Below are positions 7,235 through 16,514 of a stretch of DNA of 64,000 bases, in pieces; the first letter of the stretch is position 1; each line of letters opens with the position of its first letter. Origin of the DNA: Agrobacterium larrymoorei (GTDB lineage Bacteria; Pseudomonadota; Alphaproteobacteria; Rhizobiales; Rhizobiaceae). Location of the stretch: assembly GCF_005145045.1 (NCBI RefSeq), contig NZ_CP039691.1, forward strand, positions 2,306,001-2,370,000, in the 5' to 3' direction. The notes under the pieces are model-generated. The model searched no databases. It was not told the DNA's origin and saw only the letters and a list, made by a program, of their open reading frames with translations. The translations under genes and the position numbers were made by a program.

Positions 7235-7417
7235 TCAATGGCACGGGAAGGCGTTGGCGTGGCGCGTATCATGCGCCGCATTGTGCATGGCTTCCACATG
7301 CGAGAAGCCAACGAAACCGACGATGAACAGGCCAAGCGCAATAGCGCTTAAGCCCTGCAATATCTTGGATGTGCTGGTGGAAATGGCGCTTGAGGCCGTA
7401 TTTTGATGGATAGACAT
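7235..7417 (-). CDS. cbtB: Cobalt transporter subunit CbtB
   Basis: A 60-residue single-helix protein. The start at 7417 (MSIHQNTA) is preceded by GGAGAGGG. One transmembrane segment (about residues 20-40) is followed by the conserved C-terminal metal-binding tail H-x3-H-N-A-A-H-D-x-R-H-A-N-A-F-P-C-H, the hallmark of CbtB. It is the first gene after the cobalamin riboswitch, so cobalamin is expected to shut off cbtB, cbtA and the following gene together. Confidence 0.93.
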   Translation of the reverse strand: MSIHQNTASSAISTSTSKILQGLSAIALGLFIVGFVGFSHVEAMHNAAHDTRHANAFPCH

Positions 7418-7569
7418 AGTGACCCTCTCCTTTGAGCGGCGGCCTGCATGGCGCAGCGCGCGCGCTTTCAACATTCACCACGGGGAAAAGATAAACAGGG
7501 TTCTCAGGGCGGATAGAGCCGACCTGCCAACCGTGCTCTTCCGGACACCCCGCCGGCATTGACGACACT

Positions 7570-7763
7570 TACAGCGATGGCAGGTCTCCTGGCTCACGGG
7601 TCGTCACCTTGAAAACACCTTCCCGATCCGGGTTTGCCGGATCAGTGGTCATTGTTTTCAGGCTCTCCGCTCACAGTTGCGGGGGCAGCCACGAATGAGA
7701 GCGAATGCTCGCTCCTATCGTATTCCCTTTTCACTTTCCGGGCGAACCCGGAAAGACCATCAC
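7570..7763 (-). ncRNA. Cobalamin (AdoCbl) riboswitch
   Basis: Read on the minus strand the region has, in order, GTGAAAAGGGAA, the GGCTGCCCCCGCAACTGTGA segment, CCACTG, GGGAAGG and the B12 box AGCCAGGAGACCTGCC (plus-strand bases 7579-7594). These are the conserved core blocks of the cobalamin riboswitch in the right order and spacing. It ends about 150 bases upstream of cbtB and should repress the operon when cobalamin is plentiful. Confidence 0.95.
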
Positions 7764-7769
7764 ACGTCT

Positions 7770-7798
7770 GTTATCAGGCAGTGGTTGTGGAGAGTCAA
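7770..7798 (-). promoter_or_regulatory. Promoter of the riboswitch-cbtBA transcript
   Basis: On the minus strand TTGACT (7798-7793), a 17-base spacer and GATAAC (7775-7770) form a good sigma-70 promoter. Transcription would begin near 7763, at the 5' edge of the riboswitch aptamer. Confidence 0.65.
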
Positions 7799-7843
7799 TT
7801 CTCGTCATCACGCTTGACCCGATTTTCGGTATCAGGCGTAACG

Positions 7844-7874
7844 TGAGCGTTTCCACATTGAATGGAAACGCTCA
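7844..7874 (-). terminator. Hairpin after the chemoreceptor gene
   Basis: A perfect 12-bp stem TGAGCGTTTCCA / TGGAAACGCTCA with loop CATTGAA (plus-strand reading) lies five bases beyond the chemoreceptor stop. No long T run follows on the minus strand. The same stem core occurs before the EAL gene at 55868-55900, so it may be a dispersed palindrome used as a terminator. Confidence 0.6.
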
Positions 7875-7878
7875 ACCA

Positions 7879-9783
7879 TCAGAAGGATTGCCAGCCACTA
7901 TTGGCGGTCTTCAGCGATGCGGCTGGTTGAGGGCGAGACATGGCAGCAGCCGTTTGGCGCAGGGCAGAGGCCTGTGCCGAAGCCCGGCCCGTGCCCCCGT
8001 CTTCCAACTGGAACCGTTCTACCAGGGAGCGAAGCTTTGCAGCCTCCTGCGCAAGGGTGCTGGAGGCGGCGGTGGATTGTTCCACCATGGCTGCATTCTG
8101 CTGGGTCGTCTGGTCCATGGCGTTGACGGCGGTGTTGATTTCCACAAGCCCTGTGGATTGCTCCCGCGCCGAAATGGCGATGGATTCCATATGGCCGTTC
8201 ACTTCAACGATAAAGGCACCGATGGTCTTCAGGGCATCGCCAGTATCGCGCACCAACCGCACGCCGCTTTCCACCTCGGTAGAGGAGTTCTGGATCAAGC
8301 TTTTGATTTCCTTGGCTGCCTGAGCGGAACGCTGAGCGAGTTCCCGCACTTCCTGTGCCACGACAGCAAAGCCTTTTCCAGCCTCACCAGCACGGGCGGC
8401 TTCCACGCCAGCGTTCAGCGCCAGCAAGTTGGTCTGGAAGGCAATCTCATCTATGACGCCGATGATATTGGAAATCTGCTGCGAAGACTGCTCGATCTTG
8501 CGCATCGCTTCTTCTGCCTGTGAAACGACCTGTGCGGACTTGACAGCAGAGCTGTTGGCCTGGCTCGTAACGCTTCGCGCTTCTTCCGTGCGTTTGGAGG
8601 AATTGCTGACATTGGCAACGATCTGGTCGAGAGCCGCTGCGGTTTCTTCCAGCGAGGCGGCCTGCTGTTCGGTCCGGCGGGACAAATCGTCCGCACCGGC
8701 TGCAATTTCCCGCGTGCCATCGTCCATCGTTGAAATCGACTGCGAGATGTCCTTCAGCGTATCCCCAAGCTGGCGGACGGACTGGTTGAAATCATGCCGC
8801 AACGCTTCGAAATCCGGTGCGAAAGCTTCGTTGAGCTGGAAGGCGAGATCCCCTTCCGCAAGCCGCTTCAGCCCGGCAGCAAGGCCGGATGTGGCAATGC
8901 GCAAGCGTTCTGCCGCGTCGGCCTCTGCTTTTTCCTGCGTTGCAATCCGGTCGGCTTCGGCACGGTTACGGTTTTCCTCGGCCTCCGTTTCCAGGCGCCT
9001 GTTGGTGAGTGCTGCCTGACGGAAGATTTCAACCGCGCCAGCCATTTCGCCAATCTCGTCAGCGCGGCCAGAATAGGGAATGGCGGAAGCCGCATCGCCC
9101 TCGGCAAGCCGCTTCATCGAGCCGGTGATTTGACTGATGGGCTTTGTTACGCCCTGCAGAACGAAGCCAACGGACGCAACGACGATCAGCGCCACAAAGC
9201 CAAGCGTCAACGTGGCAATGGTGAAAGTCGTGTCGTAAGCAGCGGCACTCAAGGCGTAGCTGGAATCAGAGCCGGAATTGTTGAGCGCGATGATCTGATC
9301 GAGCTGAGTGCCGACGGCATCATAAACACTGCGCATCTGTGTTTTGTAGAAAGCCGATGCTTCTTCGGTGTTGTTGGCGCGTGAAAGCACCATCAGCTTG
9401 TCATGCAGCGCCTTGTAGCTTTTCCACTGATCTGAGAAAGTAGCGTAAAGCTTGCGTTCTTCATCGGAAGAAATCAGACGCTGATATGTCTCACGCAGTT
9501 CTTCGATTTTGCGATCGGCGATGCCGATATCGCTTTCCGCACTCTGCATTTCTTTCGCGTCCGTCGACATGACGTGCGCGCCCTCGGCGATACGAAAATC
9601 GCCCGCGGCGGTGTTTATGGCATTGGCCGTTCTGATGCTGGGCAACCAGTTGGTGGCAATTTCTTTCGTTGCTTCGTTCGTACGCGACAGGCCCGTCAAT
9701 GCGATATAGCCAAAGATGGCGCACGCACCCGCAATCACGACTAAAATGGAAATCAGCAAGGTTTTTATATTCGGACGTTTCAT
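7879..9783 (-). CDS. Methyl-accepting chemotaxis protein
   Basis: A 634-residue inner-membrane chemoreceptor. It has an N-terminal helix (about 9-30), a periplasmic four-helix-bundle type sensor domain (about 35-190), a second membrane helix (about 190-212), a HAMP domain (about 213-266) with a second HAMP-like segment further on, and a long signalling coiled coil. The hairpin tip contains the conserved [20 protein letters not shown] and [14 protein letters not shown] stretches that contact CheA and CheW. The C-terminus ends in SGWQSF, a possible tethering tail for CheR. It is a single-gene unit remote from any che cluster here; the ligand is unknown. Confidence 0.95.
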   Translation of the reverse strand: MKRPNIKTLLISILVVIAGACAIFGYIALTGLSRTNEATKEIATNWLPSIRTANAINTAAGDFRIAEGAHVMSTDAKEMQSAESDIGIADRKIEELRETYQRLISSDEERKLYATFSDQWKSYKALHDKLMVLSRANNTEEASAFYKTQMRSVYDAVGTQLDQIIALNNSGSDSSYALSAAAYDTTFTIATLTLGFVALIVVASVGFVLQGVTKPISQITGSMKRLAEGDAASAIPYSGRADEIGEMAGAVEIFRQAALTNRRLETEAEENRNRAEADRIATQEKAEADAAERLRIATSGLAAGLKRLAEGDLAFQLNEAFAPDFEALRHDFNQSVRQLGDTLKDISQSISTMDDGTREIAAGADDLSRRTEQQAASLEETAAALDQIVANVSNSSKRTEEARSVTSQANSSAVKSAQVVSQAEEAMRKIEQSSQQISNIIGVIDEIAFQTNLLALNAGVEAARAGEAGKGFAVVAQEVRELAQRSAQAAKEIKSLIQNSSTEVESGVRLVRDTGDALKTIGAFIVEVNGHMESIAISAREQSTGLVEINTAVNAMDQTTQQNAAMVEQSTAASSTLAQEAAKLRSLVERFQLEDGGTGRASAQASALRQTAAAMSRPQPAASLKTANSGWQSF

Positions 9784-10192
9784 GGGAGAAATCCCTGGGT
9801 CTAACGGAAGGCACGTTGCAGAAGACGCCTGCCGGACTGAAGCTGTCCTAAGGTTCCGGTCGTGCGTGGGCTCTCGTCATGAGGCAAACCTTTATTAGCC
9901 ATAACAAGTAAACAAAGTAAAAATTATCTAATATAGTTTTAAAGCATAAATTAATATAATATAAAAATGTAGTTTTCCTGCTCAATACTCCAAATACAAC
10001 TTAAAATAAGCAATAATCACAAAAAATCCGAATTATTAGTGTCACACCTCTACTTGTGGATTCACCGCATTTTATAAAATGCCCTGATTTTGTCCAAAGC
10101 AGATCAGGGCGGCGAGACAGAACCCCCCGCAATGACAACTCGAACAGGATTAAGCGGACGGATCGCTATCGCGGGACAAGCAACGATAAAGA
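9784..10192. other. AT-rich intergenic region of 409 bases
   Basis: Between the chemoreceptor start and the end of the diheme cytochrome gene. Bases 9895-10040 are very AT-rich and should contain the chemoreceptor promoter on the minus strand. A 16-bp palindrome GCATTTTATAAAATGC (10067-10082) adjoins the terminator at 10081-10110. I see no open frame with a ribosome site. Confidence 0.6.
10081..10110 (-). terminator. Terminator of the cytochrome operon
   Basis: On the minus strand GCCCTGAT, 14 bases, ATCAGGGC, followed by ATTTTAT. It lies 83 bases after the stop of the diheme cytochrome gene. Confidence 0.6.
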
Positions 10193-11113
10193 TCAGCGCG
10201 ATGGCACAGCCTTGAGATAGGCCGCAATCGCATTGCGGTCTTCTGCCGTCCGCCGTGCCATGTTCTGCTGGACTTTTACCATGGAGCCGCCCGCGCTATC
10301 GAATTCCGGCGTAAAGCCGGTTTCGAGGTAGTTGGCGATGTCTTCTTTGGTCCAGGAGCCGATGGCCTTCGAGCCGGGGGTGATATCGGGAATGGTGCCC
10401 TCACCTTCCGGGTTCGGGCCGCCAGCCAGCCACTTGTCCTTCACGAAGCCGCCCAGCATATCGCGCGGCGTGTGGCACTCGCCGCAATGGCCGGGGCCTT
10501 CCACCAGATACTGACCGCGCGCCACTTCCGTATCGGCATTGGCCAGCTCCACGCGCGGCTGGCCCTTGTCGAAATAGAGGAACTTCCAGCCGCCGAGCGT
10601 GAGGCGCATGTTGAAGGGGAATGGCAGATCATGGCCCGGCGCATCATTGGTGCTTGCGGGCAAGGTTTTCAGATAGCCGAAGAGATCGTTGATATCCTGC
10701 GGCGTCATCCGTGCGTAGGAATTATAGGGGAAGGACGGGTAGAGATGCTCACCGTTTTTGCCCACACCCCGGGTCATGGCATCGCCGAATTCGGCGACCG
10801 TCCAGCCTCCGATCCCGTGGTTTGGATCAGGCGAGATATTAGGCATGTGGAAGGTGCCGAAGGGGCTTGGCAGAGCCTGCCCGCCCGCAAGCGTCTTCAG
10901 CGCATCGCCCGTTGCATCCGGTGCGGCGTGACAGCTTGCGCAGCCGCCCGCCCAGAACAGCGTTTCGCCATTGGCCAGATCCGGCTCGCCTAAATTGGCC
11001 CAGTGGCTTGGCGGCTGGCGCTGGGGTTCGGTTACCCACATGAAAATGCCGAAACCGGCAATACCGGCAACCACGATGCCACCGCCAAGCTTTGCCCAGA
11101 TGGACGCCATCAC
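10193..11113 (-). CDS. Membrane-anchored diheme cytochrome c
   Basis: A 306-residue protein with an uncleaved N-terminal helix (about 7-27) and two c-type heme sites, CASCH near residue 58 and CGECH near residue 209, each followed by a Met-containing domain that can supply the sixth ligand (FHMP in the first). The two-domain layout matches the diheme electron-transfer subunits that accompany alcohol or aldehyde dehydrogenases and related periplasmic oxidoreductases. No dehydrogenase gene is adjacent; the class II cytochrome gene 72 bases upstream is its only partner, so the electron donor is open. Confidence 0.88.
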   Translation of the reverse strand: MMASIWAKLGGGIVVAGIAGFGIFMWVTEPQRQPPSHWANLGEPDLANGETLFWAGGCASCHAAPDATGDALKTLAGGQALPSPFGTFHMPNISPDPNHGIGGWTVAEFGDAMTRGVGKNGEHLYPSFPYNSYARMTPQDINDLFGYLKTLPASTNDAPGHDLPFPFNMRLTLGGWKFLYFDKGQPRVELANADTEVARGQYLVEGPGHCGECHTPRDMLGGFVKDKWLAGGPNPEGEGTIPDITPGSKAIGSWTKEDIANYLETGFTPEFDSAGGSMVKVQQNMARRTAEDRNAIAAYLKAVPSR

Positions 11114-11185
11114 CCACTCCGCTCATCAATAAAAATATTGTAAAAAATGGCCCGCCGCTGAACCAGCGGGCCTTGATATTCAGCG

Positions 11186-11617
11186 TTACTTCTTCACACG
11201 GTAGGTCTGATGGCAGGAGCTGCAATCCGCGCCGAGCGTCTTGAGAGCCGCACCCGTGCTGGCCTGATCCGTCGGCAGCTGTGCCAGAACAGCATCCGCA
11301 TCCGCGCCGAGCTTTTCGGACTTGGACTTGAAGTCTGCGAAATTCTGCCAGATGGCCGGTGCAGCAGCGCCGCCTTCGGAACCTGCCGGGAACTGATCCG
11401 GGAAGGCCTTGGCATTGGTGCTGATGGTGGTGACGGCGGTCTTCACGGTTTCGGCGTCGTAGGGCTTTTCACCCTTGGCAATGGCGCCCAGCGCACCCAT
11501 GGCGCCGCCGATCTGCTTCATCAAGCCTTCGCGTTTTTCAACTTCGCCAGCAGCGGAAACCGCTCCGGCGCAAAGACAGCCTATAAGAAAAGATGCGGCA
11601 ATCGTCTTAAGTTTCAT
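11186..11617 (-). CDS. Class II cytochrome c (c'/c556 type)
   Basis: A 143-residue periplasmic protein. Signal peptide of about 22 residues ends at VSA-AG. The mature part is a predicted four-helix bundle, and the single heme site CSSCH lies at the very C-terminus (about residues 132-136), as in cytochrome c' and c556. The early Met/Arg pattern (KREGLMKQIG) supplies the sixth ligand Met in c556-type members. Purine-rich AAGGAGAGAG precedes the ATG. It is probably cotranscribed with the diheme cytochrome downstream. Confidence 0.9.
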   Translation of the reverse strand: MKLKTIAASFLIGCLCAGAVSAAGEVEKREGLMKQIGGAMGALGAIAKGEKPYDAETVKTAVTTISTNAKAFPDQFPAGSEGGAAAPAIWQNFADFKSKSEKLGADADAVLAQLPTDQASTGAALKTLGADCSSCHQTYRVKK

Positions 11618-11807
11618 TGTCTCTCTCCTTGATCCGGCGCACCGGATGCGGTGGTCGTTCGCTCTTTCCGCAGTATCGGATCATGCCCGGCGGGAACCGG
11701 ACAGCGTGCGGAGTCGAACAGTGTGGAAGATGCCTGCTTCACATGGCAAAAAGAAGTCACATTCCGGTGATTTTTACAGTGAAATCAGTAGCCTGAAGTG
11801 GGTATTT

Positions 11808-12443
11808 TCAGTTGCCTTTTACGCCTTCCCAAAGGGTGAAACAGGCAACGATGACCAGCAGCAGACCGGCTGCCCTGCCGATGAATATGGTGGCACGGGG
11901 TGAAGACACGAGGAAATCCCGGCTCTTGCCCGCCGTCATCGCCAGCGTGCCATACACGGCAAGCTGCGTTCCCGCCGTCATCAGCCCCATGATGATGCCC
12001 TGTATCCAGATCGGGCCGTAAGCGGGTTTTAGAAATTGCGGATAGACCGCCATCATGAAGAGATAGGCTTTGGGGTTGCTGAGGCAGGTGATGATACCGC
12101 GCCGGAAGGCCCGCCAGGCGGAAGCGCTGGCGCTGACCTCATCCCCTTCGATCACGATGGAACTGCGGATAAGGCTGAAGCCGATCCAGATCATATAGGC
12201 CGCGCCGAAAATCATCAGTGGCTTGAACAGAACCGGCATCACGGTTGCCAGCAGGCCGACGCCCACCGCGCCATAAAGCGAATGCACAACACCGCCTGCC
12301 ATGATGCCGGAGGTTGCCGAAAGCCCGACCTTGCGCCCACCCGTCAAGGAACTTGCCAGCACAAGCAGCATATCGATGCCCGGCAGGATGATGATGCCGA
12401 ACAGGAGCGTGAAATAAAGCCAGAGATTTTCACTGTAGGTCAT
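11808..12443 (-). CDS. LysE/RhtB family amino-acid exporter
   Basis: A 211-residue inner-membrane protein with six predicted helices. The family features are the N-terminal PGIDMLLVLASSLTGGRKVG (the P-G-P/D motif with the G-G-R loop) and the central CLSNPKAYLFM (N-P-K motif). Members export homoserine, threonine, leucine or related metabolites. It stands alone with about 185 bases on each side, and no adjoining regulator hints at the substrate. Confidence 0.88.
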   Translation of the reverse strand: MTYSENLWLYFTLLFGIIILPGIDMLLVLASSLTGGRKVGLSATSGIMAGGVVHSLYGAVGVGLLATVMPVLFKPLMIFGAAYMIWIGFSLIRSSIVIEGDEVSASASAWRAFRRGIITCLSNPKAYLFMMAVYPQFLKPAYGPIWIQGIIMGLMTAGTQLAVYGTLAMTAGKSRDFLVSSPRATIFIGRAAGLLLVIVACFTLWEGVKGN

Positions 12444-12628
12444 ATCGGCAGTCCTGAAATAGATCGGTGAAATAATCAGTCGATAACAGGCGGAATCCTC
12501 CCGCTTTACCGAGAAATATCAAATGAATAAGTGTGGTGAATTCATCTCGCAGACGATGCGTTTTCGCGCGCAGTAAGGCGCGTTCTGCTGTGGTCGATGA
12601 ATGTCGGTGTCTGCTCTGAAACCTGGGT

Positions 12629-13471
12629 TCAGAATGCCAGCGTGCGCGTGGTCTCCCGGCCAAAGCCACGGATTTCGATCCGGTCGGAATAGACATCCGC
12701 GATGGCGAAACTATTCTGGTCCGGCGTGTCCACCATGCCTTTGAAATTGACGAAGTGGGTGTTGCCGATCACGCCGTAATTGCCCTCGTGATTATGGCCG
12801 CAGAACCATGCCTTCACGCTGTGATGTGCGGCAATCAGCTTCAGCACCTCCGGCGCGTCCCACATATTATGGGCGTTTTCCGGATAAAGCGGATAATGGC
12901 AGAACAGCACGACATGCTCATCCATAGCATCCGCAGCCGCAAGCGTTGCCCGCAGCCACGCCACCTGCTCGTCACTGAAAGAGCCGTTCCAATCCTGCGC
13001 GTTGATCGCGCCCACCTGCCTCAGCGCGTCGAGACGGCTTGCAGCCAGTTCCCGCCGCGGATCACCCGGCGGCGGCGCGAAGGTGCTGACATCATTGCCA
13101 TCCAGCACGAAAAAGCGGAATTTGCCGATGCTGAAATCATGCCACTGGCTTGGCATGCCCAGGCGCTGATGCACCTGCGCCAGATATTGCGGCTCAACCG
13201 CGAAATCATGGTTGCCCGGCAGCAGCAGGGAACGGTGCCTCAGCTTGTCGTAACAGGCCAGAATCGCTTCGAAATTCTCCCAACCCCGGTCAATGATATC
13301 GCCCAGCGTGACGACGAATGCCAACTCCTCCCCATTGAACACCTCTATCGCCTGCGCAAGCTTGACCGTGCTCGCAGCATAATACCGATCCATCTCAGGC
13401 TTCGGCGCAATATCGGCATATTGAGGATCGGCGACGATGCCGAAGGAGAAGAGCGGTGCTGTATCTGTCAT
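12629..13471 (-). CDS. Metallophosphoesterase, ADP-ribose/CDP-alcohol diphosphatase type
   Basis: A 280-residue calcineurin-like phosphoesterase. The dinuclear metal motifs appear in order: IVADPQYAD (D-x-Q instead of the common D-x-H), GDIIDRG, GNHD, CHYP and GHNHEG. The D-x-Q variant of the first motif is typical of manganese-dependent ADP-ribose/CDP-alcohol diphosphatases, which hydrolyse ADP-ribose, CDP-choline and similar pyrophosphates. No signal peptide, so cytosolic. Single-gene unit. Confidence 0.85.
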   Translation of the reverse strand: MTDTAPLFSFGIVADPQYADIAPKPEMDRYYAASTVKLAQAIEVFNGEELAFVVTLGDIIDRGWENFEAILACYDKLRHRSLLLPGNHDFAVEPQYLAQVHQRLGMPSQWHDFSIGKFRFFVLDGNDVSTFAPPPGDPRRELAASRLDALRQVGAINAQDWNGSFSDEQVAWLRATLAAADAMDEHVVLFCHYPLYPENAHNMWDAPEVLKLIAAHHSVKAWFCGHNHEGNYGVIGNTHFVNFKGMVDTPDQNSFAIADVYSDRIEIRGFGRETTRTLAF

Positions 13472-13609
13472 GGTGGCTACCGCATAGGCGCGGGGGATGA
13501 CAGGTGTGTGACACCCGCGTTTCGCTTAAGCAGAAGCTCTCACATTAAACACAATCCGGCAGCTGCTAAACCGATATCCGCCGAGCGATGAGAGAGGTTG
13601 TGCTTTGGC

Positions 13610-15172
13610 CTACCGCCGCAAACTCCCCAAAATCCCCCGCACAAGCGCCCGTCCAACCGATGTCGCCACAGAACGCGCCGCACTTTTCATCGCAGCCTCG
13701 ATCACCGTCTCGCGCTGATACCCGCTTGAGCGACGCGCGCCGGTTGTCGATGCCTGTTTCGGTTCCTCATCGCCAAAGCCCGGCAGTTTCCAGCGGCCTG
13801 AAGCGCTGTCCGTCTGCTGGCTGGCCTGCTCCTCCGCTGCACGTTTGGCAGCTTCCGCTTCCGCAGCCTTTTGAGCGCGGGCGGCGAGAATTTCGAAGGC
13901 GGATTCTCGGTCTACGTCCTGATCGTAAAGACCGGCAACAGGGCTGGATGCCATAATGCTGCGGCGCTCGTCATCGCTGACGGGGCCGACGCGGCCAGAT
14001 GGCGGGCGGACCAGTGTGCGCTCCACGATGGAGGGCGCGCCTTTTTCCTGAAGCGTCGAGACCAGCGCTTCGCCGGTGCCGAGCGTGGTGATGGCATCCG
14101 CCGTATTGAAGGCCGGGTTTTGGCGGAACGTATCGGCGGCGGTCTTTACCGCCTTCTGCTCGCGTGGCGTATAGGCGCGCAGCGCATGCTGAACGCGGTT
14201 ACCGAGCTGGGCCAGCACGGTTTCCGGCACGTCCAGCGGGTTCTGTGTGACGAAGTAAACGCCGACGCCCTTGGAGCGGATGAGGCGCACGACCTGCTCA
14301 ACGCGCTCCACCAGCACGCGCGGCGCATCGTTGAACAGCAGATGCGCCTCATCGAAAAAGAACACCAGCTTCGGCTTGGCGGGGTCACCCACTTCCGGCA
14401 GTTCCTCGAACAGTTCTGAGAGCATCCACAGCAGGAAAGTGCCGTAAAGGCGCGGGTTCATCATCAGCTTGTCGGCGGCGAGAACGGAAATTGTGCCGCG
14501 CCCATCGCTGGTGGTGCGCATGATATCGGAAATCTTCAGCGCCGGTTCACCGAAGAAGTGTTCCGCGCCCTGCTGTTCCAGCACCAGAAGGCCACGTTGC
14601 AGCGAGCCGACGGAGGACTTGGAGATAAGGCCGAACTGATTGGAAAGCTCGGTCGCATGCTCACCCATATAGTTGAGCAAGGATTGCAAATCCTTCAGAT
14701 CCAAGAGCGGCAGGCCGCCCTGATCGGCGATCTTGAAGGCGATGTTGAGCACGCCCTCCTGCGCCTCCGATGCATCCATCAGACGCGCCAGAAGCAGCGG
14801 CCCCATCTCGGCAATCGTGGCGCGGACGCGGTGGCCCTTTTCGCCGTAAAGGTCCCAGAAGATCACCGGAAACTGTTCGAAGGAAAGGTCGGTAAAGCCG
14901 ATCTGTTCGGCCCGCTTCGTCACCCAGTCCTTGGCCTCGCCGGGCTTCGCGATGCCGGATAGATCGCCCTTGATATCGGCGCAGAAGACAGGCACGCCCG
15001 CCTTGGCAAAACCTTCCGCCAGCACCTGTAGCGACACCGTCTTGCCGGTGCCGGTGGCGCCTGTGATCAGGCCGTGGCGGTTGCCGAAACGGAAATCGAG
15101 ATATTCGCCCTTGTTGAGACTGTCGTCGGGATTGCGGCTCGTACCAATATAAAGCTTATCGTCCTGCAACAT
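13610..15172 (-). CDS. HerA-like ATPase of the DUF853/YjgR family
   Basis: A 520-residue AAA+-related ATPase starting at MLQDDKLYIGTS (15172) rather than 12 codons upstream. Walker A is GATGTGKT near residue 40 and Walker B is KLVFFFDEAHLLF near 265; an arginine-rich segment TPREQKAVKTAA follows. Family members resemble HerA/FtsK-type DNA motors but are usually annotated only as DUF853. The C-terminal 100 residues are Ala/Glu-rich and basic, likely flexible. Role unknown; probably DNA or chromosome related. Confidence 0.88.
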   Translation of the reverse strand: MLQDDKLYIGTSRNPDDSLNKGEYLDFRFGNRHGLITGATGTGKTVSLQVLAEGFAKAGVPVFCADIKGDLSGIAKPGEAKDWVTKRAEQIGFTDLSFEQFPVIFWDLYGEKGHRVRATIAEMGPLLLARLMDASEAQEGVLNIAFKIADQGGLPLLDLKDLQSLLNYMGEHATELSNQFGLISKSSVGSLQRGLLVLEQQGAEHFFGEPALKISDIMRTTSDGRGTISVLAADKLMMNPRLYGTFLLWMLSELFEELPEVGDPAKPKLVFFFDEAHLLFNDAPRVLVERVEQVVRLIRSKGVGVYFVTQNPLDVPETVLAQLGNRVQHALRAYTPREQKAVKTAADTFRQNPAFNTADAITTLGTGEALVSTLQEKGAPSIVERTLVRPPSGRVGPVSDDERRSIMASSPVAGLYDQDVDRESAFEILAARAQKAAEAEAAKRAAEEQASQQTDSASGRWKLPGFGDEEPKQASTTGARRSSGYQRETVIEAAMKSAARSVATSVGRALVRGILGSLRR

Positions 15173-15386
15173 CTGGCGAATCCTCCGTAAGATGAGGGCA
15201 GTTTTCATCCTTTATCCAATCTTCGCAATATACTTATAGGAACTGTTTCCGGCCTCAACAACTGTTTGATAAGCTTAGAATTGAAGGCGCGGAAAAAGCT
15301 GTCGCGCGGTCTTTGCACGGCCTTGAGTCTGTGTTTCATTTGTTTTACGTTGACGTGAACGTAATTTTCGCATTCAGGAGGAATTT

Positions 15387-15782
15387 ATGAGCGAAATCGT
15401 CACCCAGGTCGCCGATAGAGTGGGCATTGCTCCGGATCAGGCGGGAAAAGCTCTCGGCATGATGCTGGGTTTCCTCCAGCGCGAAGCCGATGACGCGGCT
15501 GTCGCCCAGATGATCGAGTCCATGCCCGGCGCACCGGAACTGGTTGCCCGCTTCAACGGCGAAGGCAGCAGCAAGGGCGGCGGCCTCCTCGGCGGCCTGA
15601 TGAGCGCCATCGGCGGCGGCGGCATCATGGGCCTCGGCCAGCAACTGATGAGCATCGGCCTCGGCATGGGTGAAATTTCCGCTCTCGCCAAGACGACGAT
15701 TTCCATTGCCCGCGAACATGCTGGCGATGAGGTGGTGGACAAGGTTATTGCTTCGGTTCCGGGGCTGAGCCAGTTCGCTTGA
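15387..15782 (+). CDS. Small helical protein with a glycine-rich hinge (DUF2267/DUF2780-like)
   Basis: A 131-residue protein with AGGAGG before its ATG. Two helical blocks (about 1-55 and 85-131) flank a Gly-rich stretch (GGGLLGGLMSAIGGGGIMGLG). The first block, with DQAGKALGMMLGFLQ and a later MPG, resembles DUF2267/DUF2780 small proteins; function is not known. A strong terminator follows 23 bases after the stop. Confidence 0.75.
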   Translation: MSEIVTQVADRVGIAPDQAGKALGMMLGFLQREADDAAVAQMIESMPGAPELVARFNGEGSSKGGGLLGGLMSAIGGGGIMGLGQQLMSIGLGMGEISALAKTTISIAREHAGDEVVDKVIASVPGLSQFA

Positions 15783-15805
15783 TCGGCTGACGGCGTCGTG
15801 CGTCC

Positions 15806-15839
15806 ATAATGGATGCGCGGTAGGATACGCATCCATTAT
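15806..15839 (+). terminator. Terminator after the DUF2267-like gene
   Basis: Perfect 12-bp stem ATAATGGATGCG / CGCATCCATTAT with a 10-base loop, followed by TCCTGTG. It merges directly into the RIME repeat. Confidence 0.65.
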
Positions 15840-15948
15840 TCCTGTGCTCGTCACAGGAATCCATCCAGCCCAGTCCTGGGCTGCAAAACTCTTCCCATCG
15901 TGCAGACGCACGATGACTGGGTTCCTGTCACGAGGACAGGAGTGAGGA
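15838..15948. repeat. RIME-type intergenic mosaic element
   Basis: Four successive hairpins: ATTCCTGTG/CACAGGAAT, CAGCCCAG/CTGGGCTG, CATCGTGC/GCACGATG with loop AGAC, and TTCCTGTC/GACAGGA. The same four-hairpin plan recurs at 25440, 32476, 57748, 57847 and 60083. This copy and that at 32476 are close sequence relatives. Such elements are dispersed, non-coding repeats of Rhizobiaceae. Confidence 0.8.
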
Positions 15949-15971
15949 GGGTTGGGACGTGAAAATCTAGA

Positions 15972-16397
15972 CTATTTCAGGCGCGGAGAATGCTCTTCAA
16001 AGGCTTTCCGCGCCTTTTCTATTTCCGCATGGTGCGTCTCGGCCCAAATCCACACGCCGCAAAAGGCGCTGCCCAGCGTCTTGCCGAGATGCGTGAGGCT
16101 ATAGTCGACATGCGGCGGGATGACGGGGTGCACGGTGCGCTTGACCAGCCCGTCGCACTCCATCTGCCGTAGCGTTTTCGTCAGCATCTTCTGGCTGATA
16201 TCCCCCACGATCCTGCCGATCTGCGTGAAGCGCAGCGTGCCGTTTTCCTCCAGAGCTTCGAGGATCAGCATCGTCCATTTGTCCGCCACCCTGGAGATAA
16301 TGTCCTGAACCAGCGCCTCGATCACCGGGTCGGTCTGTTCCGGCGGCAGGTGTTGGCGTCTGTTTTCGATCTCGGGATCGGCCAGATGTCTTTTCAT
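15972..16397 (-). CDS. HxlR-type transcriptional regulator
   Basis: A 141-residue winged-helix protein. The HxlR signature runs from DPVIEALVQDIISRVADKWT through LRFTQIGRIV and ISQKMLTKTLRQMECDGLV, ending with the wing and VDYSLTHLG. It is divergently transcribed from the SDR gene at 16515, which it very likely controls. Regulators of this family respond to electrophiles, quinones or aldehydes. Two 10-bp direct repeats lie just upstream of its start. Confidence 0.92.
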   Translation of the reverse strand: MKRHLADPEIENRRQHLPPEQTDPVIEALVQDIISRVADKWTMLILEALEENGTLRFTQIGRIVGDISQKMLTKTLRQMECDGLVKRTVHPVIPPHVDYSLTHLGKTLGSAFCGVWIWAETHHAEIEKARKAFEEHSPRLK

Positions 16398-16408
16398 GTC
16401 AGACGCTC

Positions 16409-16437
16409 TCTTTTGGGTAAGTATAAATCTTTTGGGT
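16409..16437. promoter_or_regulatory. Direct-repeat operator between hxlR-type gene and SDR gene
   Basis: TCTTTTGGGT occurs at 16409-16418 and again at 16428-16437, 19 bases start to start, close to two helical turns. HxlR-family proteins bind tandem direct repeats in the intergenic region of divergent targets, so this is a good candidate site. Confidence 0.55.
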
Positions 16438-16480
16438 GCCTACTTTCGAATAGAGAGCATCGTAGCTAACTTGTTGTCAT

Positions 16481-16506
16481 CCAACAAGAGAGGCCAACAA
16501 GAGAGG
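16481..16506 (+). repeat. Tandem 13-bp duplication carrying the ribosome site
   Basis: CCAACAAGAGAGG is present twice head to tail (16481-16493, 16494-16506). Each copy carries an AGAGAGG ribosome-binding sequence; the second lies eight bases before the SDR start codon. Probably a replication-slippage duplication. Confidence 0.8.
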
Positions 16507-16514
16507 ATAGCCCG

